Shown: positions 34,134-46,358 of the stretch, piece by piece | Layout: every line of letters starts with the position of its first letter | How positions within the stretch are numbered: position 1 is the stretch's first letter | Source: Rhipidocladum racemiflorum | Lineage: Eukaryota; Streptophyta; Magnoliopsida; Poales; Poaceae | Assembly (NCBI GenBank): GCA_036346355.1 | Contig: CM070585.1 | Span: forward strand, 9,315,001-9,379,000 | Direction: 5' to 3' | DNA length: 64,000 nt | Notes under the pieces: model-generated | The model's input: the letters and a program-made list of their open reading frames with translations, nothing else | What the model was told of the DNA's origin: nothing | The model's database searches: none | Position numbers and translations under genes: made by a program

Positions 34134-34590
34134 CGAATCAAAATTATTTCAATTACATTAGTCAATAAGTTAAAAATCAAAATAAGTCTATTTCAAACGA
34201 AAAAAAAATGTTAACGGGACTTAACTCCATAGCAGCTCGTTACTTTGAATTTAAAATAATCACTTAAATGATAAATAAAATAATTTTATATTAAATTATA
34301 TTAATTTTGAAAAAAAACTCAAAAATAAAAGTTAAACTTGATAGCCAACTCTACCCAACGTAGATTTGCATCTAACGTGCCAATTTTGCTCTGGCGATGG
34401 TCTTAGCCCAAGTTGACCAAACCCAGCAATGGTTAGAAAATCAGCTTGATTTATTAGCTCGGTGTGAAACCGGTTTGTAGTTTGTAAGCAGCTGTTGTGT
34501 TGTGAGTTGAATTCAAGTACACTTCATTCAAGCTCGTGTACAATTCTCAGCAAGTCTAGAGTTCAAAATACCAAACCAACTAAAAATGGC
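34134..34590. other. AT-rich spacer
   Basis: No gene, repeat ends or other structure recognised. Confidence 0.5.
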
Positions 34591-34593
34591 TTA

Positions 34594-36040
34594 GGTTCTG
34601 TTTATTTCGACTTAGATTTTTTGGCTTTCGGCTTAAAGCTAGCCTTTTAGCTTAACAAGCTTTTAAGCCATCTATTTTTAAGTCAAGATATGTTGTTTGG
34701 TATACTGGTTTTTTGATGGGTTAAATAGTGTAGCTTATTGTTGGAAAGTCTAAAAATACCCTTTTAAGGTTGTGAGGGTTTTTTCTTATATATTGTACAA
34801 ATATTGTATGACTTTTTTGCATAATGGTGTATTGCAAACATATGATCTTAATGTTACGTTGAGATCATTCCTTTTGAAACAGGAGGATCCAACCCCAGGA
34901 AAGAAAATTACAAAAAGAATGCACAAACAAAATAAAAGAGAAAAAAGCGCATTAGTTATTAATATCCTTTTATCATATAAAGTTCATATAACAATGTATT
35001 AACCTATATGTCAATACCCTTGCAACCATCAAGAAATTAGCAATACCCTCATGTAAGGCACACATGTCTCTATCATCCATTGTCGATATATTACCATCAC
35101 CTCCTCCAGATGATTCGGGTTGTGTAGTACTAGGATCATAGTCTTTGTCACCATTGCATCTCTCAAAAAGTTCATCACATAAAGCACTATCTCAGATGAA
35201 GTTGTGAAGAGCCATACAAACAATAATAATTTGTGTTTGGTTGTCCATATTGTAACTTGGTATATCCAACAAGATTCGCCATTTTATTTTTAGAATGCCA
35301 AACGAATGTTCAATCACATTTCGAAGGAAGGAGTGAGCACGATTAAACACCTCATATTTGTCACTCGGTTGTCGACCCCTTTGAAATTCCGATAGATGAT
35401 ACTTTGTCCCTTACAAGGAGCTAGATAGCCCTTTCGATTGGGATATCCGGCATCAACAAGATAATATTTTTCTGCACATAAAAAATAAAGGTGTTGATAA
35501 TGCAAACTAAGAATATCGTTGTATAAATTAATTTTATTTTGAAAGAAGAAATGTACTATCGGGAGAATGTGGAAATTGATTAGAATATTTGTCCAAAGTA
35601 TTATTGAATATTCTTGTGTCATGCGCCGAATCCAACCATCCGGCAACAAAAAATGTAAATCTCATATCGAAGTCACATACCGCCATCACATTTTGAGATG
35701 TATATCCACGATGACCTGTGTGGACAACCTGCTCATCCGCTGACACAACAACAGGTATATGCGTGCCATCAATTACCCCTATGCAATTGTCAAAATGATG
35801 AGAAAATCTATTATTTTGAAGTCTTTGATGCACTATTTATAATTCTGGATCTCTTGGTTTAATAACATGTTCAGATATATAATACAAACTTTGCAAGACT
35901 TCATGAAACTTTCTATGGACTGTTTCACTTGACCTCTTGAGACGATTCGTGACCTATCTAACTGACTGAAGGCCACCAACTATCCACAAAAACATAGCCA
36001 AAGATTCGATAGAACTCATGTCCCTAGTTGTAGAGTCGAG
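34594..36040 (-). mobile_element. PIF/Harbinger transposon remnant
   Basis: The left end GGTTCTGTTTATTTCGACTT is preceded by TTA (34591-34593), as expected for this superfamily. The body carries the transposase pseudogene below. The right part was lost or displaced by repeat X copy 2, which begins near 36041. A MITE-like stretch at about 45.1-45.22 kb has a related end (reverse complement GACCTGTTTGTTTCAGCTT). Confidence 0.6.
34990..36012 (-). pseudogene. PIF/Harbinger DDE transposase, broken
   Basis: Minus-strand blocks in order: E-S-L-A-M-F-L-W-I-V-G-G; C-I-G-V-I-D-G-T-H-I-P (first catalytic Asp); H-R-G-Y-T-S-Q-N-V; C-D-F-D-M-R-F-T-F; S-A-H-D-T-R (second Asp); then Y-Y-L-V-D-A-G-Y-P-N-R and L-R-N-V-I-E-H-S-F-G (Glu of the triad); and M-A-L-H-N-F-I. 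An intron with GT/AG ends separates S-P-D from the K-Y-Y-L block. Lesions: TAG at 35956-35954, TAA near 35838, a 1-bp loss near 35403 and TGA at 35194-35192. Two of the stops fit C-to-T changes of Gln and Arg codons. This is an exonuclease-free cut-and-paste transposase family; this copy is dead. Confidence 0.88.
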
Positions 36041-38655
36041 GATACAACTAGAGGGGGATGAATAGGCGTTATTAAAAAATCACTAATCGCGATTTACGCT
36101 CTAAACAACCCCTATGTCAAAACCTAAATAATAAGCGGAAAGCGAAACTACGATTTTGACAATTAAAGCCTAAATCAACTAGGCTCACTAGTGCACTAAC
36201 TAAATTATGTATCTACACAGTAAATTGTAATTCTACACAAGTAAGCAATATAAGCAAGAATTGCAAGAATGTAAGGCAAGAGACACAAGGGGACACACTA
36301 ATTTTTACTGTGGTGTTCGGAGACTTGCCGGTCTCCTCTAATCCACGTTGAGGCAAAAGTCCAACTCACTTTGGACCGACTCCACACTTGAGCCTTCGCC
36401 TCGAATCAACTTGTGGTAGTTTTTCACCCCTTCGAGTAGGCTTAACTCTAACCTTCACAAATTTCGACGGGGCTTCTCACAAACCTTAAGAGCTTCCACG
36501 CACGATGCTCCTACGCTGTCTAGGAGGCGACAACCTCTAAGAGTAACGAGTAGAGCACTTCGCTCGAGCTTCACCTAGCGTAACACATGCGTTTTCGGTG
36601 ACCACCTAAGTGAAACACATGCACTAGGCTCTAAGTCCAACACATGCACTAGAGGTCTCAATCCCTCTCTAGATGCAATACATGCAATCTAGGAGCTCAC
36701 TCTTTGCTCAAAAACCAAATTGGAATATGCAACACATGCACTACTCACCCACAACTTCAAGAGCAAAAGCATCAACCAGCTAAGCCCCCCAAAGGGGTCC
36801 TTTTATATCTCACACAAGAAAACTAGCTGTTGGGGGGGCAAAACCTGGAAAACTCGGCAAATCCGGCACTATCGCTACACAAAACCCAGTAGTACCGCCC
36901 TCAGGCCAACGGCTAGAAAACTAGCTATTGCACAGGGAATCAGGTACTACTGCTAGTATAAACCCGGTTGTACCGCTCGCCAACAGTACTGACTTCAGTT
37001 GCGGTACTGTAAGCCTCAGCAACCTCTAGATACAACCTATTCTGGAAAATAACTACCGCACAAAACTTGCGGTACTACCCACCCCTGGTAGTACCGACTT
37101 TTACACGGTGGTAGTGCCGGCTCATTAAACTCCAGAAAAACACCCTTTTGGAAAATAGCTACCGCTTCTCAAATCGCGGTAGCACCGGCCAACGGTAATA
37201 CCGATGCCCATACGAAGGTACTACCGGCAATTCATCTGCAGTAGTACCAGACTCAGGAGAAAAACCATATTTTCAACTAAACTCTTTTCTCCAAAAACTC
37301 AACAACGATTCTTTGAGCCAAAAGGTGATCAGCACATGATCACTCCAACTTGCAAACCATAATTGCAATAACTCAGCTCATGCTCAAAGAATTTCAACCA
37401 AACTCCAAACAAGTTTGCGAAAACACATTTCACAAACACCTCAAGATATATTTGCACAAACGCATTAAGCAAACAAATCCCGGAGTCTATGACGTTTATC
37501 CTCTTAGCCATGTGATAGTCAAACCACGACCAAGACAGTCTTGCAATAACCACGGTGCAAGAATCACATGCTCTTAGATCTGGAACCCATAGACCTCCCG
37601 TTTATCCGCATAAAGAATATGCAAACCAATTAAATTATTTCATGCTTGAGCATTCCCTTTTTGCAACACATGTAAAAACCAAGCTCCAAACAAAAACACC
37701 TTTTGCAAACCACTCAAAGATATATTTGCAAAAACACATGAAGCAAATAATCCATGAATCTATGAGATTTGATCCTCCTAGCCATGTGATGGTCAAACCA
37801 TGACCAAATTGACTTGCAAAAATCATGGTGCAAGTATCACATGCTTTCAAGATCGAAACTCATAACTCTCGCTTATTTGCACAACGAATTTGCATATAAC
37901 AATTAAACCACAAAGCATGAGCTATCTCTCTTTTTGCAAACATGCAAATTTATAACCTCATGCAACAACCAAACCAAATGCTTGAGCTCTCTATTTGTAA
38001 CACATGCAAATCTCTAGCTCCAAGCAAGCAATCAAACTAAACCCAAGTGCATGAGCTCTCTAATTGCAACACTTGCAATTCTTTAGCTCCATGCAGATAA
38101 CTTAAACACAAACTTGCTTAAGCTCTCTCCTTTTACAATCTATGCAAAACTTAGCTCTAAACAATACCAAACAAACTCAATAAGATGTTGGTTTAAAACA
38201 AAAAAACATAAAGTTCAACAATTACAACACATGCAAAATATGAACTTCATGTGAAAACCAACGTATGAGCTCTTTCAACACTTGCAATTCTTTAGCTCCA
38301 TGCAGATAACTTAAACACAAACTTGCTTAAGCTCTCTCCTTTTACAACCTATGCAAAACTTAGCTCTAAACAATACCAAACAAACTCAATAAGATGTTGG
38401 TTTAAAACAAAAAAACATAAAGTTCAACAATTACAACACATGCAAAATATGAACTTCATGTGAAAACCAACGTATGAGCTCTTTCCATTTGCAACACATG
38501 TCAAATGGTTAGCTCCATGCAAAATCCAAATCAAAAAGAGATGTGAGATTGATTGATCAAACGGGATTGAGATCATCAGCACATGATGAAGCTCAAAGCA
38601 AAGGACACAACCCCTCTTAATAGTACGGCGCTAAACTAGACTCAAAGCTAGGAAA
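36041..38655 (+). repeat. Repeat X, copy 2
   Basis: It begins near ACTAGAGGGGGATGAATAGG and shares GAGACTTGCCGGTCTCC, CTGTCTAGGAGGCGACAACC, ACCTCTAAGAG and CTTAATAGTACGGC with copy 1. Positions 36860-37260 hold at least ten GGTAGTACCG / CGGTACTACC-type words in both orientations. Positions 37350-38550 are rich in imperfect units containing GAGCTCT, TTGCAACACATGCAAA and AACC. No protein-coding sequence is recognised. Confidence 0.5.
38067..38484 (+). repeat. Recent 209-bp tandem duplication
   Basis: Unit 1 (38067-38275) and unit 2 (38276-38484) differ at one position that I can see (ACAATCTATG versus ACAACCTATG). The near-identity suggests a young event or an assembly duplication. Confidence 0.9.
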
Positions 38656-38660
38656 ACCTT

Positions 38661-39572
38661 TGTGAGGAGCCGCCCAGACTGTCCTCGGGTTATTTGAATG
38701 CTCGGTCGTCGTTATCGGATTTGGAGGCTAGCAACGGATCGCCGATGGCGCTCGCAATGCTAGCACCCAAGCCCAATGAGACAACCGTGAGACCATTCGA
38801 ATAACTCCACAACAATCCCGGTATTCCCCCGGTATGCGACCCGAAGCTCGCCCAGGATCGCCCCGCATACCGGTTTCCATCGTCATATCAACTCAATTTG
38901 CATAAAGGGGACAACGAACTCAAAACCTGTCGGGGATTGGATAATTCCTATAGTACCCTGGAAGCTAGTTTCTTAACCGACCATCTTTACCCTTGGACGA
39001 TGTCCCCAAGGACGACCAACGAGCGTCTGACGACCAATCGGCCCGCCCGATCGGCTACGAGCTTGCTACCCTTGCCCGAGCATCCGCGTTCGTCGCGAGC
39101 CGAGTGCTCGGCTATGAGCACGCCAAGCAAATACGGGCAACCGTGCTCAGGAAGTTGCATGGAATCTCGGGTTATGCTCGGTGGATTCGGTCAAACCACT
39201 AAGAAGGAAAGTGGCAACTAATTCGCCGAAGATCCAGGGAAGGTGCGCCGGAAATATGGAAGCGTGGCGTAATTATAGGTGGTAGTTACCATGTGTACGA
39301 CTTAGTACCCTGTATTTAATCCCCCTAGCCCCTATGGGGGAGGGGGCGATCATTCATCATTTCAATACGGAAAAACGCCACCAGGCGACTGGATGTAGGG
39401 CTATTATCTCGATCATGAGAGGCCTGAACCAGGATAAAATCCTTGTGTTTCTGTCTGTTTTAAGGGACCATCTCCCACGTCTTCGATGCTACACCTTTGG
39501 CAGAAAGGGGCTTCAGTTGATCCCACATTCAACAAGTAAGCTCGGCGGGAGCCCGTTCTCCAATCGTCGACA
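38661..39572 (+). repeat. Candidate gypsy LTR
   Basis: It starts TGTGAGGAGCCGCCCAGAC and ends ...CAATCGTCGACA, TG...CA ends of a gypsy-type LTR, with a GC-rich body. The flanks (AACCT and AAACC) are similar but not a clean duplication. No coding domains are adjacent. Confidence 0.45.
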
Positions 39573-42500
39573 AAACCCCACAACCGGACACGCAACGCGG
39601 AAGCACAACAAGACGACTAAAACCAAAGCACAAAGACAAACCCGACAACCACACATGGCAAGAACTCACTATAACAGACTCTAACCCGCAAAACAGACAA
39701 AACTAATATCCTACCTAAACTCAGGATTTCTACAAAATTTCGGCATGATGCCTCTAGAAGTGAGGACATCCACTCAGCAGACAGAAAAGCAATTAACATA
39801 GCATAATAGTTGATATGGATATGAGCAACATACAAGCACGATACGAGCACCAAAATACAGCGAGGTTCAACAACAGAAGTAGCCAAGTATACAAGCCTAA
39901 ACATGACATAGCTTAAGGCTATCTATACAACAAAATGAAAGCACAACCACCAAAGTAAACCAAAAGTATGATATCTCCGGAAGTGTCCTGCCCCTGAACA
40001 CTTCCGGGCGTGTGCAACATCGCAAGTAGCCTCTACTCGGTGCCCCGCCCAGACACCGAGAGGCAGTACGGACAGAACTCACAACCGTCGGTGTCCTCAC
40101 CTGAAAACCACAAAGCAAAAGGTACTCGCAAGACTTACCCGTGGTCCATATATGACCGACTCGAAGGAATATGCATTTGGATGTTGCAAGGAATAAGCTT
40201 AAGGTAAAAGTGCAGAAAAGCTTAACATTGTTGCATAATTACATTCTACTACACCATTCACAAATTTTATAGCACTTATGGACAACACCTATTACTAGAG
40301 TGAAATCTGAAATTAAACAATTAAAGTAGAGCAAATATAATCATCAATATACCAACTAGCATCAAGTTTAAGTTATTACTACATTGAATGTGCAATGACC
40401 AAGCATGCTCATATCCGAGAGCGCGGCAATTCGAATCGTTTACTCACCCTGCAGGGGACCATCAATCACACGATATGAATCCCACGAAGGAACCTCATGT
40501 CGACCCTCCTCCCATCCATACCTATTCGTGGAACCATCTTCATGCGGTCCGAGCACCTAGCACCCCCTCGAGCGGCCCAAACCTTGCTTGGCCCTCGAGG
40601 GTCGGCCTAAGCCTCGCCCTCAACCACGTCCAACCGCATGAGGGCATGATCCATCGAATAGTATGCCATGGAAGGGTGGCTTACCGTACCATAATCAGGC
40701 ATGCGATTAACAAAGTGTGCTCGATCAAAGGGCAAACAACGGATCGGTCCTCAACCGACATAGGCGAGACTACACATTTAAGTCTCCACACTCAAATGAT
40801 CCAACCCTCTCGCCCAGTCACAAATTCATATTCAATTTCTACCCATAACCGTTGCAGCCCAATAGTGTGAAGTAATTACTCTCAAGTGATGGAACCATCC
40901 ACCACTTGGCCCATACCTGACATCTAAGCAAACTAAGCATGGATACAATATAATACCCATAATCTAGCTCCAAAGGAGGTGTTCAACAATTATCAATGAG
41001 TGTATGTGCAACAAATGGGTTCTAATACCATCCCCACAATTAAACTCCTAATGCATAACTTAATCATCCAATAAGCAATTTATTCGCCAAAATACAATTA
41101 CATAAGGTTGAATATGCTTAGGTGCTTGCCTTGAGCTTCTGTCGGATTCTCAACGATAATTTGCTCCTCGTGTTCCCCCTCGACCACGGCCACGTCAACC
41201 TCCGCGGGTTCGTTCTCTACACGTTCACAAATGCATATGGAATGAGATGCATGCTATGCACATGAGGTGGAACGACAAATAAAAACCCAAAATAGCTCCA
41301 AGAATATGCAAACATTCATCATACCAAATATGAAGGTGAAATGTTAACCCCACACATCAATAGCCAAGTAATACTTAGAAATGCTCAACCCTACACCAAC
41401 CTAAAACATAATCTCTGAATTTTCAGAACGGCATTAAATTCAAATGAGCATATCTTTTTTATCTTCTCAACCAAATTGAACGATTCCAGTTTATAATTGA
41501 ACATAAGAGCAATACCTACACATACATCCACCCCCAATTGACCATCCAATGATTTAACTTGCCCAAATTCAGAAAAGAACAGTACTCTGTACAAAATGCA
41601 CAAATCTGGACAGATTTCACTAAATTCATCATAACTTCCTAACCACTTCACCAAATTGAGCAAACTCGGATTTTAAACGATCATAATACATAGACCTACG
41701 ACTTAGCTTCGGACAATTACCCATCCATTGCATGCACAACTCCCAGTCCGGTCAGGAACAGAGAGGAAGATTTTCAGTGCCTTATTCTGAATTTCAGAAC
41801 AGCTAGCTATTCAAAAGAGTATAACTTTTTAATCACTCTACCAAATTGAGCTCTACCAGTTTATAACTGAGCATAAGGACCTTAACTTCAATTCCCACTA
41901 CCCCTAATTGAACAACCATTAGTTTAGTCCACCCAAAAACCAAAAATAACAGCACTATGCACAATTGCAACCAATCTGGACAGATTTCACTAAATTCATC
42001 ATAACTTCCTAACCACTTCACCAATTTGAGAAAACTCGGATTCTAAACGATCATAAAACATATATCTACGATTTAGCTTCGGCCAATTAACCATCAAATG
42101 CATGGAGTGCTCCCAGTTTGGCCAGGAACAGAGAGCAAAATTCAGCGACCCACTTTTCAAAGGTTCAGACCAGCATGGGCTTCAATTATGCACAACTCTT
42201 TAATCATTCAATAAAATTGAACTCTCCCAGTTTCTAATGGAGCATGAGAACCGTACCTACACATCCATCTACCCCCAATTGAACAACAATTTGATTAACC
42301 CACCCGAACACGAGTGGAACAGCAGCTCTGCCTAATTGCTGAAACGTCTGGACAGTCTGTAACAAAAAGATGATAACTTTCAGCTGGATTAACGAAATCA
42401 ATCGATTCTAGTTGGAAATGAAAGATAACTCGATTATATACAACTAATACTTCATCCAAACAGAGAGATGAAGCTTCTAACTTGCTCAAAAAGATGAAAA

Positions 42501-43123
42501 ACAGCAGCTCTGAAATCTGCTCAAAAATCAGAACTTTGCTCCAAACCCTAGAGTTGTGGTTTCCCTCCAAACTTTTCCCAAATCCAACCCTAGGGCGCCC
42601 AAATCAGCAGGAAGAGACCCATTAGAACTAGATCTAGCCATGGGGGAGGGCTTACCTTGGCCTCCCTCAAGGAGGAGCCATGGGGAGAAGGAGGAGGAGC
42701 TTGGTTGGGGCTGCTGCAGGTGGAGGCGTGGAGGAGCTGCAGGGGCAGCTTGAGCTGCTGGTGGAGGAGCTCCAAGTGCTGCAGCAATGGAGGAGGAAGC
42801 CCCCACACGAGGTGCTTGGCCAGGGGAGAAGGGGAGCACGGGTTGGGGATGAAAGACTTGGAGTTGCACGTGTGGAGAGAAAGGGAATGGAGTGGCTGCT
42901 GTTTTTGTGCTCACTTGTTGCTACTTTGTGTCCAATGGCCCACACACAAGTGAATCAAGGGACCAACATTTGGCTAAGTCCCAAAATTTCAGCACATGGA
43001 TTCAATTTGGATGCCATGGTCCAAATTAGTGTTTGATGTTGGATTGGCAAGAAAACTCGACCATTGTACTGGGGAAAGTTCCTAGTTTAAAACCAACTGA
43101 CACGCTCATTCTAGACCATTACA
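39573..43123 (-). repeat. Reverse-oriented gypsy LTR-like sequence
   Basis: Read on the minus strand it starts TGTAATGGTCTAGAATG at 43123, resembling the TGTAAY start of the other gypsy LTRs here. It includes a GC-rich, Pro/Ser-coding low-complexity stretch (42540-42910), three tandem units (41440-42480) and AT-rich flanks. The far end and the target duplication were not found. No gag or pol domain is seen. Confidence 0.4.
41440..42480 (-). repeat. Three imperfect tandem units of about 370 bp
   Basis: Landmarks CCAGTTTATAA at 41486 and 41856 and the related CCAGTTTCTAA at 42227, with AAACTCGGATT at 41662 and 42032, give periods of 370-371 bp. The third unit is partial. Confidence 0.8.
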
Positions 43124-43421
43124 TATCTCCCACTATGAGGCTCTAAACTTTTGATGAAAATCACATTTGCAGCTAAGAATTTTCTAGCTCTAAACTTTTA
43201 GTTAAGTTCGAGGTACTCCTAAGTGGCAGTTTAGGATATGCTTGAAAGTTAGAGATCGATTTCGAATGCGGCCAAAGATCGGTTAGTGTTAACGCTAGCC
43301 GCACGAGTCGAACTCGAATTCGGGGCCTTGACAACCTTAGCCTATCTAGTTATACCTTTGCGCTGCTGTAGGCGATCCCTTTTAGGGGCAAGCGATCTCA
43401 CAATCACATCGACCATTTCAG
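43124..43421. other. Spacer
   Basis: Mixed composition. The last bases (accatttcag) look like a 3' splice site for the fragment that follows. Confidence 0.35.
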
Positions 43422-43618
43422 AACCAAGAACTGAGCAATGCAAAACAACCTTGCATTATAGAACCAGGAGAACAATTGGAGGCCCTCCTTGCAGAAAAAA
43501 CACAAGCAAGTAACCTGACCTAGAGGCCCTCCTTGCAGAAAAGTCATGGCTGGCGCAGGAGAACACCAACCTGACTTGGGAGAACCAGAGCCTGATTCAA
43601 CTGGTAGAGTACCATTAA
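43422..43618 (+). pseudogene. Coiled-coil gene fragment with internal duplication
   Basis: After an acceptor-like ttcag, one frame reads N-Q-E-L-S-N-A-K-Q-P, then Q-L-E-A-L-L-A-E-K-T-Q-A-S-N-L-T and a TAG (43521-43523). From 43520 another frame reads L-E-A-L-L-A-E-K-S-W-L-A-Q-E-N, T-N-L-T-W-E-N-Q-S-L and I-Q-L-V-E-Y-H, then TAA at 43616-43618. The GAGGCCCTCCTTGCAGAAAA stretch is duplicated. The Glu/Leu/Asn pattern with E-N-x-x-L repeats looks like a plant coiled-coil protein that I cannot name. The duplication shifts the frame, so it is probably a broken exon. Confidence 0.45.
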
Positions 43619-44736
43619 GATGCACATAAACTATACATACTAATCAGCTTTGATAGAACAATAAACAGAAGCTGCGAAGATGGCAAAACTGCTCATTTTT
43701 CAACATGGTTTTTGCATGCTCCTATTTCAAGTTCTCAATCGCATGCCCTGGATATCATGATATGCAATTGGCATTTCGAGAAGAAAACATAAGAGATCTT
43801 GTCCATAAGTAATTAAACATTACAAAAATTATCAATTGAATTGAACAAGTGTTCATAGTAATTATGATAATAGAAAAGAGAACAATGCCCCTTAACTCTT
43901 CCAAAAAGAGAATCACATAGATCTTAAAACTCCCCGTTACTCAAAACTTGTGTAGTTCTTTTGGAGAGTATGGAAACACTTGTACTAAAAAAAATCCCAC
44001 CAGCATTATTTCCAAGGGAAAAACTAACAATTTAGCATGAAAAAACATGTAAATTTAGGACCTGGTGATGTTCTAACCTTATTTTGACCCAATCGAACGT
44101 TGAAAGATTGAATTCCAAAAATGTGGTCCCCTACAATATCAGGTATATCCTACAGGAAATAGCAAATATCTTAAGACAATGTTGTATCCCTCACTTACCA
44201 TATTGATTACATTAGAAAAAAAAGGCTCTCTAGAGCCATCACCTACCTCGCTCTCCATTTGTGATCAGTAGGACAAATTTCAATCAACTAACATTTTTAG
44301 ACGACCAACTAACTGTTGAAAAGCACAAATCTGGATCAAAATTCACAACACAATCTAACCATTCTGAATTATTACCCAGGCCTCTTTTGATCATATAAAG
44401 TGGTTACAAAATACAATTCAATCATCACCAATTCAAATGATATCACAAACAAGTCAATAGAACTAAATATTTGGTGCATCACTAGTTCACTACTATTGTT
44501 CTCTAAAAACCTAGTTCACTATTAGTATCAGCAAAACCAATTTCCCAAACTATTGACAGGTACCAATCTAAATCGCGAATTAGACGACACTGAAGTGTCA
44601 AAATCGCATCCCAACGTAAACAGCGACACGCTTGCGAACACCCACGCAGGAATGAACCCTAACCGAAACCGACCAAATTGCACGCAATCAGGCATCGATC
44701 TAAGCGGGGTAGGGGAAGCTGGATGCGGAAGCAAAC
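43619..44736. other. AT-rich spacer
   Basis: No coding sequence supported. It may include introns of the two flanking gene fragments, but nothing links them. Confidence 0.35.
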
Positions 44737-44897
44737 CTTCTGGCCCCAACATCGTTGATGACGTACTCAAGGAGCTACACGATGGCATCGCGGCGGAGGA
44801 TGCCGGAGCCTGCTAGGTCGCTGCTGTCATTGAGGAATTCGCAGGGGAGGAGGGGGGCCGCCAGCTCTTGTAGGAGAGGAGGGGGCCGCCAGCTCTC
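44737..44897 (-). pseudogene. Exon-like fragment with in-frame stop, unidentified
   Basis: Between an acceptor-like ggtttcag (44898) and a donor-like AGAAG|gtttgc (44737/44736), one frame reads L-L-Q-E-L-A-A-P-L-L-P, C-E-F-L-N-D-S-S-D-L-A, G-S-G-I-L-R-R-D-A-I-V, stop, L-L-E-Y-V-I-N-D-V-G-A-R. The single TAG sits where GAG (Glu) would be expected. A GC-rich unit (AGAGCTGGCGGCCCCC) is tandemly repeated at the 5' side. I do not recognise the family. Confidence 0.4.
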
Positions 44898-45595
44898 GTA
44901 GCTGAAACCTAGATGCGAGGGAGGAGGGCGCAGCGGCTGCAGGCGATGAGGGAGTCAGGAGGAGAATCACACAAAAAAAATGAAGAAATTTTCTTTATAT
45001 AGCAATGGCATTGGTGAGAAATTATTTCAGAACTTCAATGGCAAATAGCTATTTTCAACCCGCAAAAGCCAAAAAAAGCTCTCCTAAATTGACTTTTGGT
45101 TTATAGTTATATGGAGGATTTAGGCTTTTTTTTAAGCCGGGTTGAAAAGCTCTTTGTTTGTTTAGGTTTTAGCTTCTTCTTTTTTTGCTTTTAAGCCGGT
45201 AGAAAAGCTGAAACAAACAGGTCTTTAGCCTGCTCAAGTTTCTTTTATGTACAAGGACGCACACAACTCACGCACATTATACTCACATGCGTGTTCCATA
45301 CACACGCTAAAGAATTTTTTAGAGGCTCTATGGTCTACAGAATACATATACATGCTGTTTCACTGAGTGTATACACGTGTGTGTATTTATTTTTATTCGA
45401 AGTAAGCACGTGTGTTCGATTGAAATCGAACGCTGATGAGTGAGGGGCGCTCAACGGCGTGCTCTAAACAAGCTGACTCTGTCCTCGCCTGCTCAAGCTT
45501 TTGATATCTATTCTTCTTACCAACCCTTTAGGCCTTGTTTCGGTAGCATGGGAAAATTTTCCGGGCAAGCATACAAACCGCAGTTGGAAAACCAT
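44898..45595. other. Spacer with MITE-like piece
   Basis: Positions 45060-45225 are palindrome-like (AAGCC...GGCTT words) and end in AGCTGAAACAAACAGGTC, the reverse complement of a Harbinger-type terminus like the one at 34594. The left end is unclear. No gene. Confidence 0.35.
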
Positions 45596-45604
45596 ATCAT
45601 TGTA

Positions 45605-45786
45605 GGGGGTGTCTAGGGAGTACCTGAGTGTTTTTTAGTTTGTGAGCACTCAAATTTGTAGCATTTGGATCTAGATCCATTGATCCAATCAATTTACCAT
45701 CTCTCCCCACCACCCTCCTCTTTATAGGCCTTCAAGTTGAGTGCTCACAAACCAAAAAAACACTCGAGTGTTACTTAGCCATTCTC
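45605..45786 (+). mobile_element. Mutator-like MITE, 182 bp
   Basis: An exact 9-bp duplication, ATCATTGTA, flanks it at 45596-45604 and 45787-45795. Long imperfect inverted ends include GAGTGTTTTTT(A)GTTTGTG and AGCACTCAA against their reverse complement. The 9-bp duplication and long inverted ends fit Mutator-like MITEs. The start GTGTCTAGGGAG is shared with the element at 48714. Confidence 0.75.
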
Positions 45787-45795
45787 ATCATTGTA

Positions 45796-46355
45796 AACGA
45801 CCTGATGTTTGCTTACTGAAGCACCACAGCCACCTCCATAGTTCCATGTACAAGCGGCATTATTCAACAAAAGCAACTACTCATCCAATTGAAGTGCCGA
45901 GCAACAGTCCTTATGCATCAAATCAAATCAATCTAAATGCCTCGAAAACCATAGTACACAAAATTACTAGTACATCTTTCAAAAGTTAAAGGCCTTAATT
46001 TCTTTGAAAACAAAAGGAAAAAAGTTGAGGTCCTCGTGCCCTCTTGTCCAATTGGTCTCCACGTTAGATTGCTGAATGATTCACACAGGGCCTCTGCCTT
46101 GTCGAGGATACACAACTTTTGTCCGGGCACGTCCTGCTGTCACTAATCTAGAGGACAGGAAGGGGAAAGGTGAATTGGACCATAGTGGAGAAATAGCGTG
46201 TGATTGGAAGCAACTGTTTTGATCAACTGCCTCTGCTAGCAACCCATCGTCTGCTTGGTACTGAAGTGTTATTAGCAGATTCAGTGTCATAGTTATCTCA
46301 ATGCTATTCCCATTACACTGAGTTCAGAACCAGTTATTGACTCCAAATGCCATAT
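45796..46355. other. Spacer
   Basis: No gene or repeat structure supported. Confidence 0.45.
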
Positions 46356-46358
46356 TTA

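Noticed and set aside
37350..38550. CRISPR-like regularly spaced repeats
   Set aside because: Units are long, imperfect and tandem in a plant retroelement-like repeat; no spacers or cas genes.
38661..39572. Complete solo LTR with target duplication
   Set aside because: TG...CA ends are present but the flanks AACCT and AAACC do not match well, so it is kept only as a candidate LTR.
42528..42914. 128-codon minus-strand frame rich in Pro, Ser, Ala and Gln
   Set aside because: It sits in a gypsy LTR-like repeat; low-complexity composition and open frames on both strands argue against a gene.
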